Assembly (NCBI GenBank): GCA_028288765.1
Contig: JAQGHQ010000355.1
Location: 1-38,093 of the forward strand
Source of the DNA: Gemmataceae bacterium
GTDB lineage: Bacteria; Planctomycetota; Planctomycetia; Gemmatales; Gemmataceae
DNA: 38,093 nucleotides
Direction: 5' to 3'
The notes under the pieces were generated by a model. It did not search any database, was not told the DNA's origin, and saw only the letters and a program-made list of their open reading frames with translations. The translations under genes were made by a program, and so were the position numbers. Shown here piece after piece: positions 1 through 8,447 of this stretch (position 1 is its first letter; each line of letters begins with the position of its first letter).

Positions 1-57
1 AGTTTCCAACTTGCCCAGGCCGGTCGGATCAGTCCCGGCCTGGGCAAGTTGGAAACT
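1..57. repeat. 21-bp inverted repeat, dispersed GGGCAAGTT family
   Basis: Positions 1-21 and 37-57 are perfect reverse complements around a 15-nt loop. Each arm contains the near-palindrome GGGCAAGTTTCCAACTTGCCC or its complement. A second copy with the same arm sequence lies at 21929-22048, so this is a dispersed family. It lies 18 bp beyond the stop of the adjacent minus-strand gene and may also act as its terminator, although no U-tract follows. Confidence 0.85.
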
Positions 58-75
58 CGCCCCCACATTCCGGGC

Positions 76-1377
76 CTACCGCCCGCCCAATTTGCTGCCC
101 AAGGTCGCATGGACCTCGCTCGACGCCCGGACGATCAGCGACATGCTCGGGTAGTGGAACGTGATCGTACACGGCCCACCCTTCGCCTTCCACGACAGGG
201 GGTCGACCGAGGCCTGGATCGAGTCGGTCACCAGCTGGACGTTCGCCATCGTCTGCTCGTAATCGAGGAAGGGGCCCCAGGTGAGCGCCCCGCCGAACGG
301 GCCGACGCCCTGCACGAGATCCCCCAGGTAATACACCCGGGTCACGAGCGTGTCCCGGGCCTTCTCCACGGTCATCACCTGGATCGTCTCGCCCTTCACC
401 ACGAACGTCAGCCCCTGGGCGCCCAGAATCTGCCGCAGCGCGGTCCGGGCCGAAATCCCCTTCGCATCCACGCTCGCGTTTTTCTTCAGGTCGACTCCGA
501 GGTCGGTCAGTGAAACCTTGTCGATGAACAACGGCTGGTTCATCGCGGTCGAGAGTTCTTCGAGCACGTAGTCCAGCGGCTTGTCCTGGACCGCCAACGT
601 CACCGGCTTGTCCAGCGCCTCGATGATCGCCCTCTCCTTCGCCGTGAGCTGAACGTCCGTCGAGCGCCTCTTCGTCTTCTCCTTCCAGTCGGGCGGGAAC
701 TCGATGTCCCCCTTCGGCGGGAGGGACGACCGCATGAGGTCGTTCTGCGCGAGCAGGATCCGCTCGCCCTGCATCTTGGTGAAGAGCCGGGAGTCGGCCA
801 GGTTGTTGGCGAAGCTGTCCTTGTGGGTGAGTGAGATCACGGCCGGGTTGTTCGGGAATTTCCGGGTCAGGTCGGCGATTTCTCGGTCGGCCTCGGTTTT
901 ATAGTTTAAGTCCTGGTATCGCTTGACGCGGTCGACGCCCTCCCGGACCGCCTTGATCTCGGCGAAATAGGCGTCGTACACGGCCTGCTTGGTCGCCTTG
1001 ACCGTGGCGGCATTCGGATCGGGCCTCGCGCCGGGGTTCAGCGCGGGCTTGCCCTCGATGGCGGCGATCTTGGCCTGTAACTGAGCGGTAAGTGCCTTCC
1101 GCGTCTCCCCACCGAGCGAAGCGGAGTCGTTGACGCCGGCCTGGGCGGCCCGGAGCGACTGGAGGGCCTTGACCGGGTTCGTCCGGGCCAACCTGTCCGC
1201 CTCGAGGATCGCGGTGGCGACCTCGCCCCGGGCCTTCTGGTCGGCGATCCGCTGTGCGGCCCTGGCCGCGTCGATCGGGTCGCCCGGGCGCGGCGGCTGG
1301 GCGAGCGCGGCCATCCCGACCAGGCCGACCGCCGCGACCGCGGTCGCCGCCCACCGGGTAATCCTGAAGGTCGACAT
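76..1377 (-). CDS. secreted protein with STN (secretin/TonB short N-terminal)-like domain
   Basis: The protein has 433 residues. The start is placed at the ATG that begins MSTFRITRW, which is followed by a signal peptide ending near ALAQP; upstream in-frame sequence is low-complexity GC-rich and unlikely to be coding. Residues about 25-190 are Ala/Lys-rich and helical. Residues about 255-345 resemble an STN-type beta-alpha domain (LDKPVTLAVQDKPLDYVLEE, then TALRQILGAQGLTFVVKG). The C-terminal part (VTDSIQASVDPLSW ... PSMSLIVRASSEVH) matches a pattern often seen after such domains in planctomycete exported proteins; this is recalled from the family, not searched. There is no secretin barrel domain, so it is not a complete secretin. 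The role is unknown, probably periplasmic or envelope-associated. It is transcribed away from the next gene, with which it shares an upstream gap of 384 bp. Confidence 0.8.
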   Translation of the reverse strand: MSTFRITRWAATAVAAVGLVGMAALAQPPRPGDPIDAARAAQRIADQKARGEVATAILEADRLARTNPVKALQSLRAAQAGVNDSASLGGETRKALTAQLQAKIAAIEGKPALNPGARPDPNAATVKATKQAVYDAYFAEIKAVREGVDRVKRYQDLNYKTEADREIADLTRKFPNNPAVISLTHKDSFANNLADSRLFTKMQGERILLAQNDLMRSSLPPKGDIEFPPDWKEKTKRRSTDVQLTAKERAIIEALDKPVTLAVQDKPLDYVLEELSTAMNQPLFIDKVSLTDLGVDLKKNASVDAKGISARTALRQILGAQGLTFVVKGETIQVMTVEKARDTLVTRVYYLGDLVQGVGPFGGALTWGPFLDYEQTMANVQLVTDSIQASVDPLSWKAKGGPCTITFHYPSMSLIVRASSEVHATLGSKLGGR

Positions 1378-1761
1378 GAGGGGTCCCTCTGGGCGCGTGG
1401 CTCGACACTCCCGCCGCGGACGCACGGACACACATCTAACGTAACCGCCCCGTCGGTCGTTTGCCAAGTCCCGGCCGCGGGTTGGGGCACCGCCCCGGCC
1501 GGCCCACCCCGCCCGCCCGCACACCTTACCGACCCGGCCCAGACGGCTCGATGATGTCCCGCCAGGCCGCCGGGCCGTCAGCGGGGGGCCGCCTCGCTCC
1601 AGCCCCACCCACGCGATTTCCCGGCCCGATCCGGCCGACCGGTCGGAGTTGACCGGATCCGGCCCGCAAGTTATGCCGCCGTGTCACGTTCACCCGTCGA
1701 GGGGCCGCCCGCCCCGCCGATGCTACCCGGACAGGGTCGCCTATTCGTCGAGGGTCTTGTC
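1378..1761. other. divergent intergenic region
   Basis: This 384-bp gap separates two divergently transcribed genes and should hold both promoters. I see no convincing -35/-10 pair, no RNA gene and no long repeat. Open frames that cross it are extensions of the flanking genes and have no supporting start signals. Confidence 0.5.
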
Positions 1762-2490
1762 ATGCTCCGCCGGTCGAAATGGTTGGCCATGTTGCTCCTG
1801 ACCGGCGGGGTGTCGGCGGGCCTGGGCGTCCTGTTCTACCTGGCGAAGCGGGAGCCGGCCTTCTACGCCCACTCGCCGAAGCCGGCCGATTTCGACACCC
1901 GGCTGAAGGCGGCCCAGATGCTCACCCGGGTCCAGGACTTGAAGAACGAGATCCGCTCGAAGCCCGAGTGGGGCGACACGTTCACCGCCGACGACTTGAA
2001 CTGCTTCTTTGTCGAGAACATGGGCCTGAAGGGCGGGCTGTCCTCAATGCTCCCGGAATGTATGCACTCGCCGCGGGTGGCGATCGAGGGCGACCGGGTG
2101 AAGCTCGGGTTCAAGTACGGCGCGGGGTTCTGGAGCACGGTCATCTGGGTGGAGCTGAAGGTGTGGCTGGTGGCGAACGAGGTGAACCTCGTGGCGATCG
2201 AGGTGTGCGACCTGCGGACCGGGTGTTTGCCGCTCGGGTCGCAATCCATTCTCGACTCGATCTCGGAGGCGGCCCGGGATTCGAACGTCGAGGTGACGTG
2301 GTACCGGAACGGGAGCAACCCGGTGGGGCTGTTCCGGTTCTTCGCGGGCCAGCCGGCCCCGACCTCGCAGATCCTCACGCTCGACGTGAAGGACGGGAAG
2401 ATCGTCGTCGCCGGGCGGTCGTCCCAGGACCAGTCGCCGGTCACCCCGATGGGGCTGACGCCGATACTTCCCGGGCTGGGGGAGGAGTGA
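1762..2490 (+). CDS. membrane-anchored protein of unknown function
   Basis: The protein has 242 residues. The start chosen is the ATG beginning MLRRSKWLAML, preceded by GAGGG at about 7 nt; it places a classic signal anchor (residues about 6-26, LAMLLLTGGVSAGLGVLFYL) at the N-terminus. An ATG further upstream would add 27 Pro-rich residues before the anchor. The rest is predicted to be extracytoplasmic: a helical segment with TADDLNCFFVENMG, then beta-rich sequence with GAGFWSTVIWVELKVWLV, and a C-terminal strand-rich end (LTLDVKDGKIVVAGRSSQ). I do not recognise a characterised family. The alternating hydrophobic strands suggest a lipid- or ligand-binding beta domain, which is inference. Confidence 0.75.
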   Translation: MLRRSKWLAMLLLTGGVSAGLGVLFYLAKREPAFYAHSPKPADFDTRLKAAQMLTRVQDLKNEIRSKPEWGDTFTADDLNCFFVENMGLKGGLSSMLPECMHSPRVAIEGDRVKLGFKYGAGFWSTVIWVELKVWLVANEVNLVAIEVCDLRTGCLPLGSQSILDSISEAARDSNVEVTWYRNGSNPVGLFRFFAGQPAPTSQILTLDVKDGKIVVAGRSSQDQSPVTPMGLTPILPGLGEE

Positions 2491-2641
2491 TCCAGGTCAA
2501 GTCGTCCAGGTTCCCCCGGCTGCACCCTCGACCAACCCACGAACGGTAGTGGCGCGACCACATGCCCCGCAAGGGGAGCAGCGCATCTCATATCGTATGG
2601 GCGTACCCGGTGGCCCGCTCGCGTCGTTGAAGGGTTTTGCT

Positions 2642-2663
2642 GCACCGGTCTCCAGACCGGTGC
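2642..2663. repeat. small palindrome GCACCGGTC-TCCA-GACCGGTGC
   Basis: Perfect 9-bp arms around a 4-nt loop, in the 279-bp gap between converging genes (plus gene ending 2490, minus gene ending 2770). It could work as a bidirectional terminator stem, but there is no T-run. The rest of the gap shows nothing recognisable. Confidence 0.5.
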
Positions 2664-2769
2664 CGGCACCCAGAGCCGAGGACGTCGACCTCCCGAAAAC
2701 AGCCGAATCGCTCGCGACCCCGACCGGGTACGCCCAAATCGTATCCAACCCGAGCCGTCCGGTTCGGGG

Positions 2770-4821
2770 TCACTTCACTCGGGCGAAGGTCATCGTCGTG
2801 CCGAGCTCCTGCAGGTCAACCTCCACCGTGTCCCCGTCGGCCTTGTATGTCCGGTTCACGGTCCCGGTCTGCTTCCCGAAGATCGTCAACTTGCCCGCAG
2901 TGAACTTGTACGTTCCGGTGTCGGACACCGTCTGCGTGCCGCCCGGGCCGGTCGCCGCGATTACCCCCGCGAACGTCCCGTCCGCGTTGAACGTGACCAC
3001 ATGCGTGAACCTGATCCCGTTCACGAAGGCCACCCCCTTCCAGGTGCCGACGAACGGGTTCGCCTCCTTCGCCGCGGCCCCGAACCGTTTGGGGTCGAGC
3101 CTGGCCGCGGCCCGGAAGTCGTCCTGGGCCGCGTTGTCGGCCCCCGCCGCCTTCTGGCTCAGGCCCCGCTGGAAGTACGCCACCGCCAGCTTCCCGCCCG
3201 TCAGCTCGATCACCCGGTTCAGGTCGTCGATCGAGGCCTGGTGCTGCTTCAGATCCCGCCGCGAGATCCCCCGGCCGAGGTGGGCAGCGGCCACGTCCGC
3301 CGGGCCCCCCTTCTCGCCCCACGCCTTCAGCGACTCCGTGTACACCTTCACCGCCGCCTCGTGCTTGCCGCCCAGCCGCAGGGCGTCGCCCAGGTGCGTG
3401 AGGTACACCGGGTGGCCGCCGCTCGCCTCGACCGCGGTGGCGAACGCCTCGGCCGCCGCCCCGGGGTTGTCCATCCGCAGGAACGTCAGCCCCAGCTGCT
3501 TCGGGTAATGCGGGTTCGCCGGGCCCAGCTTGCACGCCGCCTTCCAGTCGGCCGCGGCGTCGTCGTACTGCTCCAGGTGCATCCGGGCGTCCGCCCGGTT
3601 GGCGTACAGCACCGGGTCGGTGGTATCGACCCGGATCGCCCGGCCGAAGTCCTCGGCCGCGTCAGCGTAGTTCTTCGCGGAGAAGTGCGACAGGCCGCGC
3701 TCGTTGTACGCGCCCGACCGGCCCGGGTCGGTCCGGATCGCCGCGGAGAAATCGGCCAGGGCCTCGTCGGTCTTGCCGGCCGCTCGGTAGGCCCGGCCGC
3801 GGGTCACCCGGAAGTCGTAGCTGCCCGGCCGCAGTTCGAGGGCCTCGGTCAGGTCCTCCACGGCCGTCCGGGCGTCGCCCTTGGCCAGGAACGCCTTGGC
3901 CCGCATGTGGAGGGCGTCCGCGAGCTTGTCGTCGCCGGCCAGGGCGGCGGAGTAGTCGGAGATGGCGAGGTCGAACCGGCCTTCGGAGAGCCGCCGGTCG
4001 CCGCGGGTCTTGAACGCCGCGGGGGTGGCCGGCTGCACCAGCGGCCGGGCCTCGGCCAGGAAGGCGGTCAGCTCCGAGACGTCGATGTGCAGGGTGACGC
4101 TGCGGACGTTCAGCCGGGCCGCGGTGTGGACGGCGACCAGCTGCCCGGCGTCGTTCACGATCGCCCCGCCGCTGTTGCCGGAGTTGGTCGGGGCGTCGGA
4201 CAGGAGGTGCCGTACCGGCTTGCCCCCTTTCGCCCCCCGCTGCGGGCCGACCGTCCGGACCTCGCCCCGGACCATCCCCCACAACAGCCCGTCATTCCCA
4301 TTGCTGAATGCCCCGACCGTCCGGATCTCGTCCCCCTCGGTCGCAGGGGCGGCGGCGAGCGGGATCGGCCGGACGCCGTCCGGGATCGAGTCGAGCTTCA
4401 GCAGGGCGAGGTCGCGGTTGCTGTCGCGGTCGACCACGACCGCCTTCACCGGGGTGACGGTGGTGTACGCGGCCTGCTCGCGGACCGGCTTGCCGTCCCG
4501 GTAGATTGGGAACACCACGTCCGCGGCGTCTCCCCCCTCGACGACGTGGGCGTTGGTGACGATCAGTTTCTGCTCCCGGTCGAGCACCCAGCCGGTGCCG
4601 CAGGACCCGTTCGCCAGCTTCACCCAGGCGGTACCCTGGAGGACCTGGGTGTACAGTTCCTTCGACGTCATCCGCTGAGGAACGGCGGCGGCCGGGACGG
4701 CCGCCGCGGGCCGGTAGGTGTGTTCGTCGGCCGACACGACAGCGGGAGCGGACAGCGGGGCCAAACAGACTCCGGCGGTCAGGAGGCGGGCGCCCAGGCG
4801 GCGAATCGTGGTGCGGAGCAT
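2770..4821 (-). CDS. periplasmic trypsin-like serine protease with TPR repeats and C-terminal beta domain
   Basis: The protein has 683 residues and a signal peptide (about 1-31, ending AVVSA). A trypsin-like (S1C/DegP-type) protease domain spans about 50-255: His92 in VTNAHVVEGG, Asp137 in NRDLALLKLD, and Ser217 in TNSGNSGGAIV form an intact catalytic triad. About nine tetratricopeptide repeats follow (about 266-580, e.g. ADALHMRAKAFLAKGDARTA). Residues about 590-683 form a beta-rich module beginning NPFVGTWKGVAF and ending TMTFARVK, similar to the small lipocalin-like domains common in Gemmata-group proteins; that link is recall. No PDZ domain is visible, which separates it from standard DegP/HtrA. 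It is probably an envelope protease whose TPRs bind a partner. It stands alone, upstream of a strong hairpin. Confidence 0.9.
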   Translation of the reverse strand: MLRTTIRRLGARLLTAGVCLAPLSAPAVVSADEHTYRPAAAVPAAAVPQRMTSKELYTQVLQGTAWVKLANGSCGTGWVLDREQKLIVTNAHVVEGGDAADVVFPIYRDGKPVREQAAYTTVTPVKAVVVDRDSNRDLALLKLDSIPDGVRPIPLAAAPATEGDEIRTVGAFSNGNDGLLWGMVRGEVRTVGPQRGAKGGKPVRHLLSDAPTNSGNSGGAIVNDAGQLVAVHTAARLNVRSVTLHIDVSELTAFLAEARPLVQPATPAAFKTRGDRRLSEGRFDLAISDYSAALAGDDKLADALHMRAKAFLAKGDARTAVEDLTEALELRPGSYDFRVTRGRAYRAAGKTDEALADFSAAIRTDPGRSGAYNERGLSHFSAKNYADAAEDFGRAIRVDTTDPVLYANRADARMHLEQYDDAAADWKAACKLGPANPHYPKQLGLTFLRMDNPGAAAEAFATAVEASGGHPVYLTHLGDALRLGGKHEAAVKVYTESLKAWGEKGGPADVAAAHLGRGISRRDLKQHQASIDDLNRVIELTGGKLAVAYFQRGLSQKAAGADNAAQDDFRAAARLDPKRFGAAAKEANPFVGTWKGVAFVNGIRFTHVVTFNADGTFAGVIAATGPGGTQTVSDTGTYKFTAGKLTIFGKQTGTVNRTYKADGDTVEVDLQELGTTMTFARVK

Positions 4822-5141
4822 GATCGGGTTTCCGGTGCGGTGTCAGGGTGGTTCATCCGGACGCCCCCCTCTACCGGTAGCCGAACGTGGTGTGACGGAG
4901 CCCGGCGGATTTTTCTCCGCGTTCCCCCCGTTCCCACGCTCCGCGCTGTTCATTCCCAACAAAATCGCAAGTTGATGCCGCACATGTGAAAACCCTTGCT
5001 TCACGGCAGTTTGCGGTTCGCGGCATGAGATTGACGGAAATGCATGGCACGGAGGGTGGGAACAGGAAGTGACAAATGAAAAGGGGAAGACCACTGAGTG
5101 GTCTTCCCCTTTTCATTTGTCACTTCCCACTTTGAACTGTT
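4822..5141. other. intergenic region with a strong hairpin
   Basis: This 320-bp gap lies between the start of the protease gene and the end of the pilin-like gene, both on the minus strand. Its main feature is the long hairpin at 5065-5127. The remainder (4822-5064), including the AT-richer stretch near 4960-5040, may carry the protease promoter, but I cannot define boxes. Confidence 0.5.
5065..5127 (-). terminator. 31-bp perfect inverted repeat, probable terminator of the TadE gene
   Basis: Positions 5065-5095 and 5097-5127 are perfect reverse complements with a one-base centre. The hairpin lies 15 nt beyond the stop of the minus-strand pilin-like gene. A run of A on the plus strand inside the arm (ATGAAAAGGGG) gives U residues within the stem, not after it, so terminator function is plausible but not textbook. 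It could equally be a dispersed repeat. Confidence 0.5.
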
Positions 5142-5726
5142 CTACCCCTCGCTCCCCATGACCGCGGTGATGTTGATCGGGATAGTGCTCGGCATGATCA
5201 GCAGGACCGGGGTGATCGGCTGGTAGGTGCCCTGGACGGTGACCGCCAGCCGGTTCGGAAACGTCGAGGCGTTCCATCCCGGGTAGTTCGGGTCGCTCGA
5301 CACGGACGGGCTGAACGGGTCCGGGTTGTACGGCGGCGGAGCCAGCCCCGTGCTCAGAGTCGAGGCGCACAGGACGACCGGTGGGGACTGTTTGAGCCAG
5401 TATGGGTCGCACGGGTAGACCGCAACTTTGAAGCTTTTGATCTGCTTGTCGACCCCGCCCATCCGGGCCGTCGTGTAGTTCACGACCGACGGGTACAGGA
5501 CCCCGCTCCCGTCAGTGTAGTCCGTGGTGTTGAAGTTGGAGGGCTTGTTCAGGTTCACCACCGCGTACCGGGCCCCGTCCCTGGTGGCGTTGTCCGTGAT
5601 GTGCAGGACCATCAGGAACCGGCAGTACTCGAACAGCCCGAACAAAACCATCAGAAATACGCCCAGTACCAGGGCGGACTCGACGATCGTCACCCCGCGG
5701 CGGCGGGTCGTTCGGCGGGCCAGCAT
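5142..5726 (-). CDS. TadE-like pilus assembly protein
   Basis: The protein has 194 residues. The start is the ATG of MLARRTTRRRGVTIVESALV, which gives the usual short basic N-terminus followed by a type IV pilin-like hydrophobic helix (about residues 12-34, with a Glu at IVESALV), then DNATRDGARYAVVN, the typical TadE pattern. The rest is predicted to be outside the membrane. TadE/TadF pseudopilins take part in Flp/Tad pilus assembly in the inner membrane. A second TadE-like gene lies upstream on the same strand (stop at 5830), leaving a 103-bp gap, so the two may be co-transcribed. No TadA, TadB, TadC, CpaF or prepilin peptidase is present in the window, so this is a detached pair. Confidence 0.85.
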   Translation of the reverse strand: MLARRTTRRRGVTIVESALVLGVFLMVLFGLFEYCRFLMVLHITDNATRDGARYAVVNLNKPSNFNTTDYTDGSGVLYPSVVNYTTARMGGVDKQIKSFKVAVYPCDPYWLKQSPPVVLCASTLSTGLAPPPYNPDPFSPSVSSDPNYPGWNASTFPNRLAVTVQGTYQPITPVLLIMPSTIPINITAVMGSEG

Positions 5727-5829
5727 GGTCGGTCTCCTCGGCGGCCCGCGGGGGCGGGCGGGGCAAATGACCACGGACGAAATAGTGGATCGAGGATCCG
5801 GGCCCTGGCCCGGCGTTCCCCGGGTCGGG

Positions 5830-6360
5830 TCACCAACTCGGGAGCGTCTGGTTCACCGTGAACAGGTCGTCGACGAGCATCTGCCAGCTGACGGTGAAGT
5901 CGACGGTCGTCGGGTTGATCAGCCCCAGGTTCACCCACCGCACCCTGTTCCAGGGGATCGACACGGTCACCGTGAACGGCTGGTTCTTGACCCCCTGGTA
6001 CGGGTCAGTCAAGCCGGACGGGTACCCGCTCGTGGGGGTAAACGTGAACGTCACCGTCACGTCCGACGACGAGAGGTTGGTCAGCCCGGCGGCGTACAGG
6101 TACTGGTAGACCACGTCGTGGACGTTCGGGGTCCCGGTGCTCACCATGATCTGGGTCGCGGACCCGGTGCTGTTGATCGTGTTCCCCTGCGCGGCCAACC
6201 GGGCCCCCTCCCGGGCGGCGTTGCTCACGATCTGCTGGACCTGGACCAGCCGCCCGACCTCCCACACCGCGATCATCAGCGGGATGAGGAAGAAGAGGAA
6301 GACGACGGCCAGTTCGACCGAGGCCACCCCGTGGCGGGGTCGGTATTGTCGGCGGCGCAT
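5830..6360 (-). CDS. TadE-like pilus assembly protein
   Basis: The protein has 176 residues starting MRRRQYRPRHGVASVELAVV; AAGGG lies a few bases upstream of the ATG. A hydrophobic helix at about residues 14-35 contains the conserved Glu (VASVELAVVFLFFLIP). It is followed by QQIVSNAAREGARLAAQG, a hallmark of the TadE family. The C-terminal beta-rich part ends VDDLFTVNQTLPSW. It precedes the related gene ending at 5142 and probably forms a two-gene unit with it. The function is inferred from family membership: minor pseudopilin of a Flp/Tad-type pilus or of an adapted secretion system. Confidence 0.87.
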   Translation of the reverse strand: MRRRQYRPRHGVASVELAVVFLFFLIPLMIAVWEVGRLVQVQQIVSNAAREGARLAAQGNTINSTGSATQIMVSTGTPNVHDVVYQYLYAAGLTNLSSSDVTVTFTFTPTSGYPSGLTDPYQGVKNQPFTVTVSIPWNRVRWVNLGLINPTTVDFTVSWQMLVDDLFTVNQTLPSW

Positions 6361-6722
6361 GGCGGACCCTTCGCGGCGCGGGCTACCGACCCGGGGACTG
6401 GGCCCCGGGTCATGGCGGACAAGAGTTCCTCCGGCAAACCATAGAACACGCCTCCGCCCCGGTGCAACCTACCTACCCGGATTTCCCGGACCTGTTGCGT
6501 TCCGGAAACGGCCTGGTTTGGGGTGTCACGGGGAGCTCGTCCTGGCGCGGTTTTCGCACCGCGGTACGCGGATTCCAACACTCAACGTCCCGCCGGATTT
6601 TTGCCCCCGTCCGATCGCAGGGCCGAACGTGTACTATACCTTTTTCAGTCGGTCGCCGGTCCGCCGGCCACCTCTGTCGGGCGGCCCGGTCCGGTCACCC
6701 GTCCAACCCCCCTCGATATCTG
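6361..6722. other. divergent intergenic region upstream of pilin and kinase genes
   Basis: This 362-bp gap lies between a minus-strand and a plus-strand gene and should contain both promoters. A short AT-rich element GTACTATACCTTTTT at 6631-6645 is the best -10-like candidate for the kinase gene, but no -35 box at standard spacing is clear. An open frame extends upstream of the kinase start but shows no coding character. Confidence 0.4.
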
Positions 6723-8285
6723 ATGCCACGGCCGGACAGCGTACAGGACGTGATCGCCGTGGTCCGCCACAGCCGGGTGGTCGACGACGCCCGCCTGGAT
6801 ATGTTCGTGGACCAGCTCCGGGACGCCGGGACAACCGCCCCGCGCTCCGACGGAGCGACCGGGCCCGGGGTGGAGCAGGGGTGCCGGCTGACCCCGGTCG
6901 GGGTACTGAACCTGATGGTCACGCAGGGGTTACTGACCCGGTATCAGGCGACTGAACTGGCCGCCGGTCGGTCCCAGCTCTGGGTCGGCGGGTATCTGAT
7001 CCTCGACCTCCTCGGCCGGGGCGGGATGGGACAGGTGTTTCTGGCCGAGCACGCGCTGCTGCGGAAACGGGTGGCGATCAAGATCTTGTCCCATGGGGCC
7101 CAGCCGGACGAGATGGCCCGGGCCCGGTTTCACCGCGAGGCCCGGGCGGCGGCCGCCCTCGACCACCCGAATATCGTCCGGGTATTCGACGTGAACACCG
7201 CCCACGACCCACCGTTTTTGGTGATGGAGTACGTGGACGGGGTGAGCCTCCAGGCTGCGGTCGCCCGGTACGGAGTGTTCCCGGCCGGCGAGGCCGCCGC
7301 TGTCGGGCTCCAGATCGCCCGGGGGCTCCAGCCCGCCGCGGAGGTCGGGCTGGTCCACCGGGACATCAAGCCGGCGAACATACTCGTCGACCGGAAGGGG
7401 GGGGTAAAGGTCCTCGACCTCGGGATCGCCCGGTTCGAAAGCGACCCGGTATCGCTGAAGATCGACACCCTGCTCGTCGTCGGCACCATCGACTACCTCG
7501 CCCCGGAACAGGCACTGGACAGCTCGAACGTTGACACCCGGGCGGACCTGTACGCGCTCGGGGCGACCCTCTACTACCTGCTCGCCGGCCACCCCCCGCA
7601 CCCGGAGGCCGACCTGTCCAAGAAGCTCGCCCGGAAGCAGTCCGCCGACCCCCCGTGGCTCGATCAGTTCCGCCCGGACGTGCCGCACGACCTGGCGGGC
7701 GTCATCGCCCGGCTACTCGCCCGGTGCCCGGCCGACCGGTACCCGACCCCGGCTGCGGCCGCGGCCGCCCTCGCCCCGTGGGTTGCCGCCGGGGCCGATT
7801 TCCCGGACCGCCTGTTCCGGCCCTGGCAACCGATCGGGGCCGAGACGCCCGGCCAGCCGACAGTGAACGGCGACCACCCGACCCTGCTCCCGCCGACCGG
7901 CCGGATCCTCCAGCGCCAGACCGAACGGCCTAACTCGAAACTGACGACAGACCTGTGTCCGGAGACCATCTCACTCCCGGCCACCCCCCCTCAGTCCGCG
8001 GTGCCGCCCGGCCCGGTCGAGGCCTGGCCCGACACGGCTTCGATCCCGGCCGAGCTGGCGTTCGCGCCCGGGATGAATCCGGACGAGTCCGGGAACCCGA
8101 CGGTCGTCCTCCGGGTGAGCCAGGTTCGGCGGGGGTGGCTGCGGTCGGGGAGGGTGTGGTGGTGGGTGTTAGCGACCGGGGCCGTGATCGCCGGGTTTAT
8201 CGGCGGGGTGGTGGCCTCGGCCGCTGCCACCGCCGATGGTCCCGATCCGGACCCGGACCCGCCGGTCGCCCCATACCGGTCGTGA
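6723..8285 (+). CDS. membrane-anchored serine/threonine protein kinase
   Basis: The protein has 520 residues; the start is the ATG of MPRPDSVQDVIAV. Residues about 1-90 are a helical N-terminal extension (LMVTQGLLTRYQATELAAG). The kinase domain (about 92-370) shows the Gly-rich loop GRGGMGQVFLAEH, the catalytic Lys in VAIKIL, HRDIKPANILVD with the catalytic Asp, DLG in place of DFG (KVLDLGIARF), and DYLAPEQALD. A Pro-rich linker follows, then one TM helix (about 477-500, WWWVLATGAVIAGFIGG) and a short acidic tail, so the kinase domain is cytoplasmic. A Hanks-type kinase of this form usually phosphorylates Ser/Thr in signalling. No sensor domain is visible outside the membrane. A paralogue follows after 162 bp. 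Confidence 0.93.
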   Translation: MPRPDSVQDVIAVVRHSRVVDDARLDMFVDQLRDAGTTAPRSDGATGPGVEQGCRLTPVGVLNLMVTQGLLTRYQATELAAGRSQLWVGGYLILDLLGRGGMGQVFLAEHALLRKRVAIKILSHGAQPDEMARARFHREARAAAALDHPNIVRVFDVNTAHDPPFLVMEYVDGVSLQAAVARYGVFPAGEAAAVGLQIARGLQPAAEVGLVHRDIKPANILVDRKGGVKVLDLGIARFESDPVSLKIDTLLVVGTIDYLAPEQALDSSNVDTRADLYALGATLYYLLAGHPPHPEADLSKKLARKQSADPPWLDQFRPDVPHDLAGVIARLLARCPADRYPTPAAAAAALAPWVAAGADFPDRLFRPWQPIGAETPGQPTVNGDHPTLLPPTGRILQRQTERPNSKLTTDLCPETISLPATPPQSAVPPGPVEAWPDTASIPAELAFAPGMNPDESGNPTVVLRVSQVRRGWLRSGRVWWWVLATGAVIAGFIGGVVASAAATADGPDPDPDPPVAPYRS

Positions 8286-8447
8286 CGACCAGGTAGGGAG
8301 CGGTACGGGAGAGTTCTGACAAATCTCGGGCTGTCGGCCCGGCGTGTTCTATGGTATCAGCATAACATTACCCGTCAGAGCTTGCCCGACCGTTAGGGTT
8401 GCCCCGGTCCGGTGAGGTCCGCGCCGCTCGGAGTCCCCGGAGGGCGA

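Noticed and set aside
2491..2769. tRNA or small RNA gene in the gap
   Set aside because: The only structure is a short GC-rich palindrome; no cloverleaf or CCA end.
3001..4989. Long plus-strand open frame opposite the protease gene
   Set aside because: It is a GC-driven shadow: Arg/Gly/Pro/Val-rich, no family pattern, and fully overlaps a gene with an intact catalytic triad.
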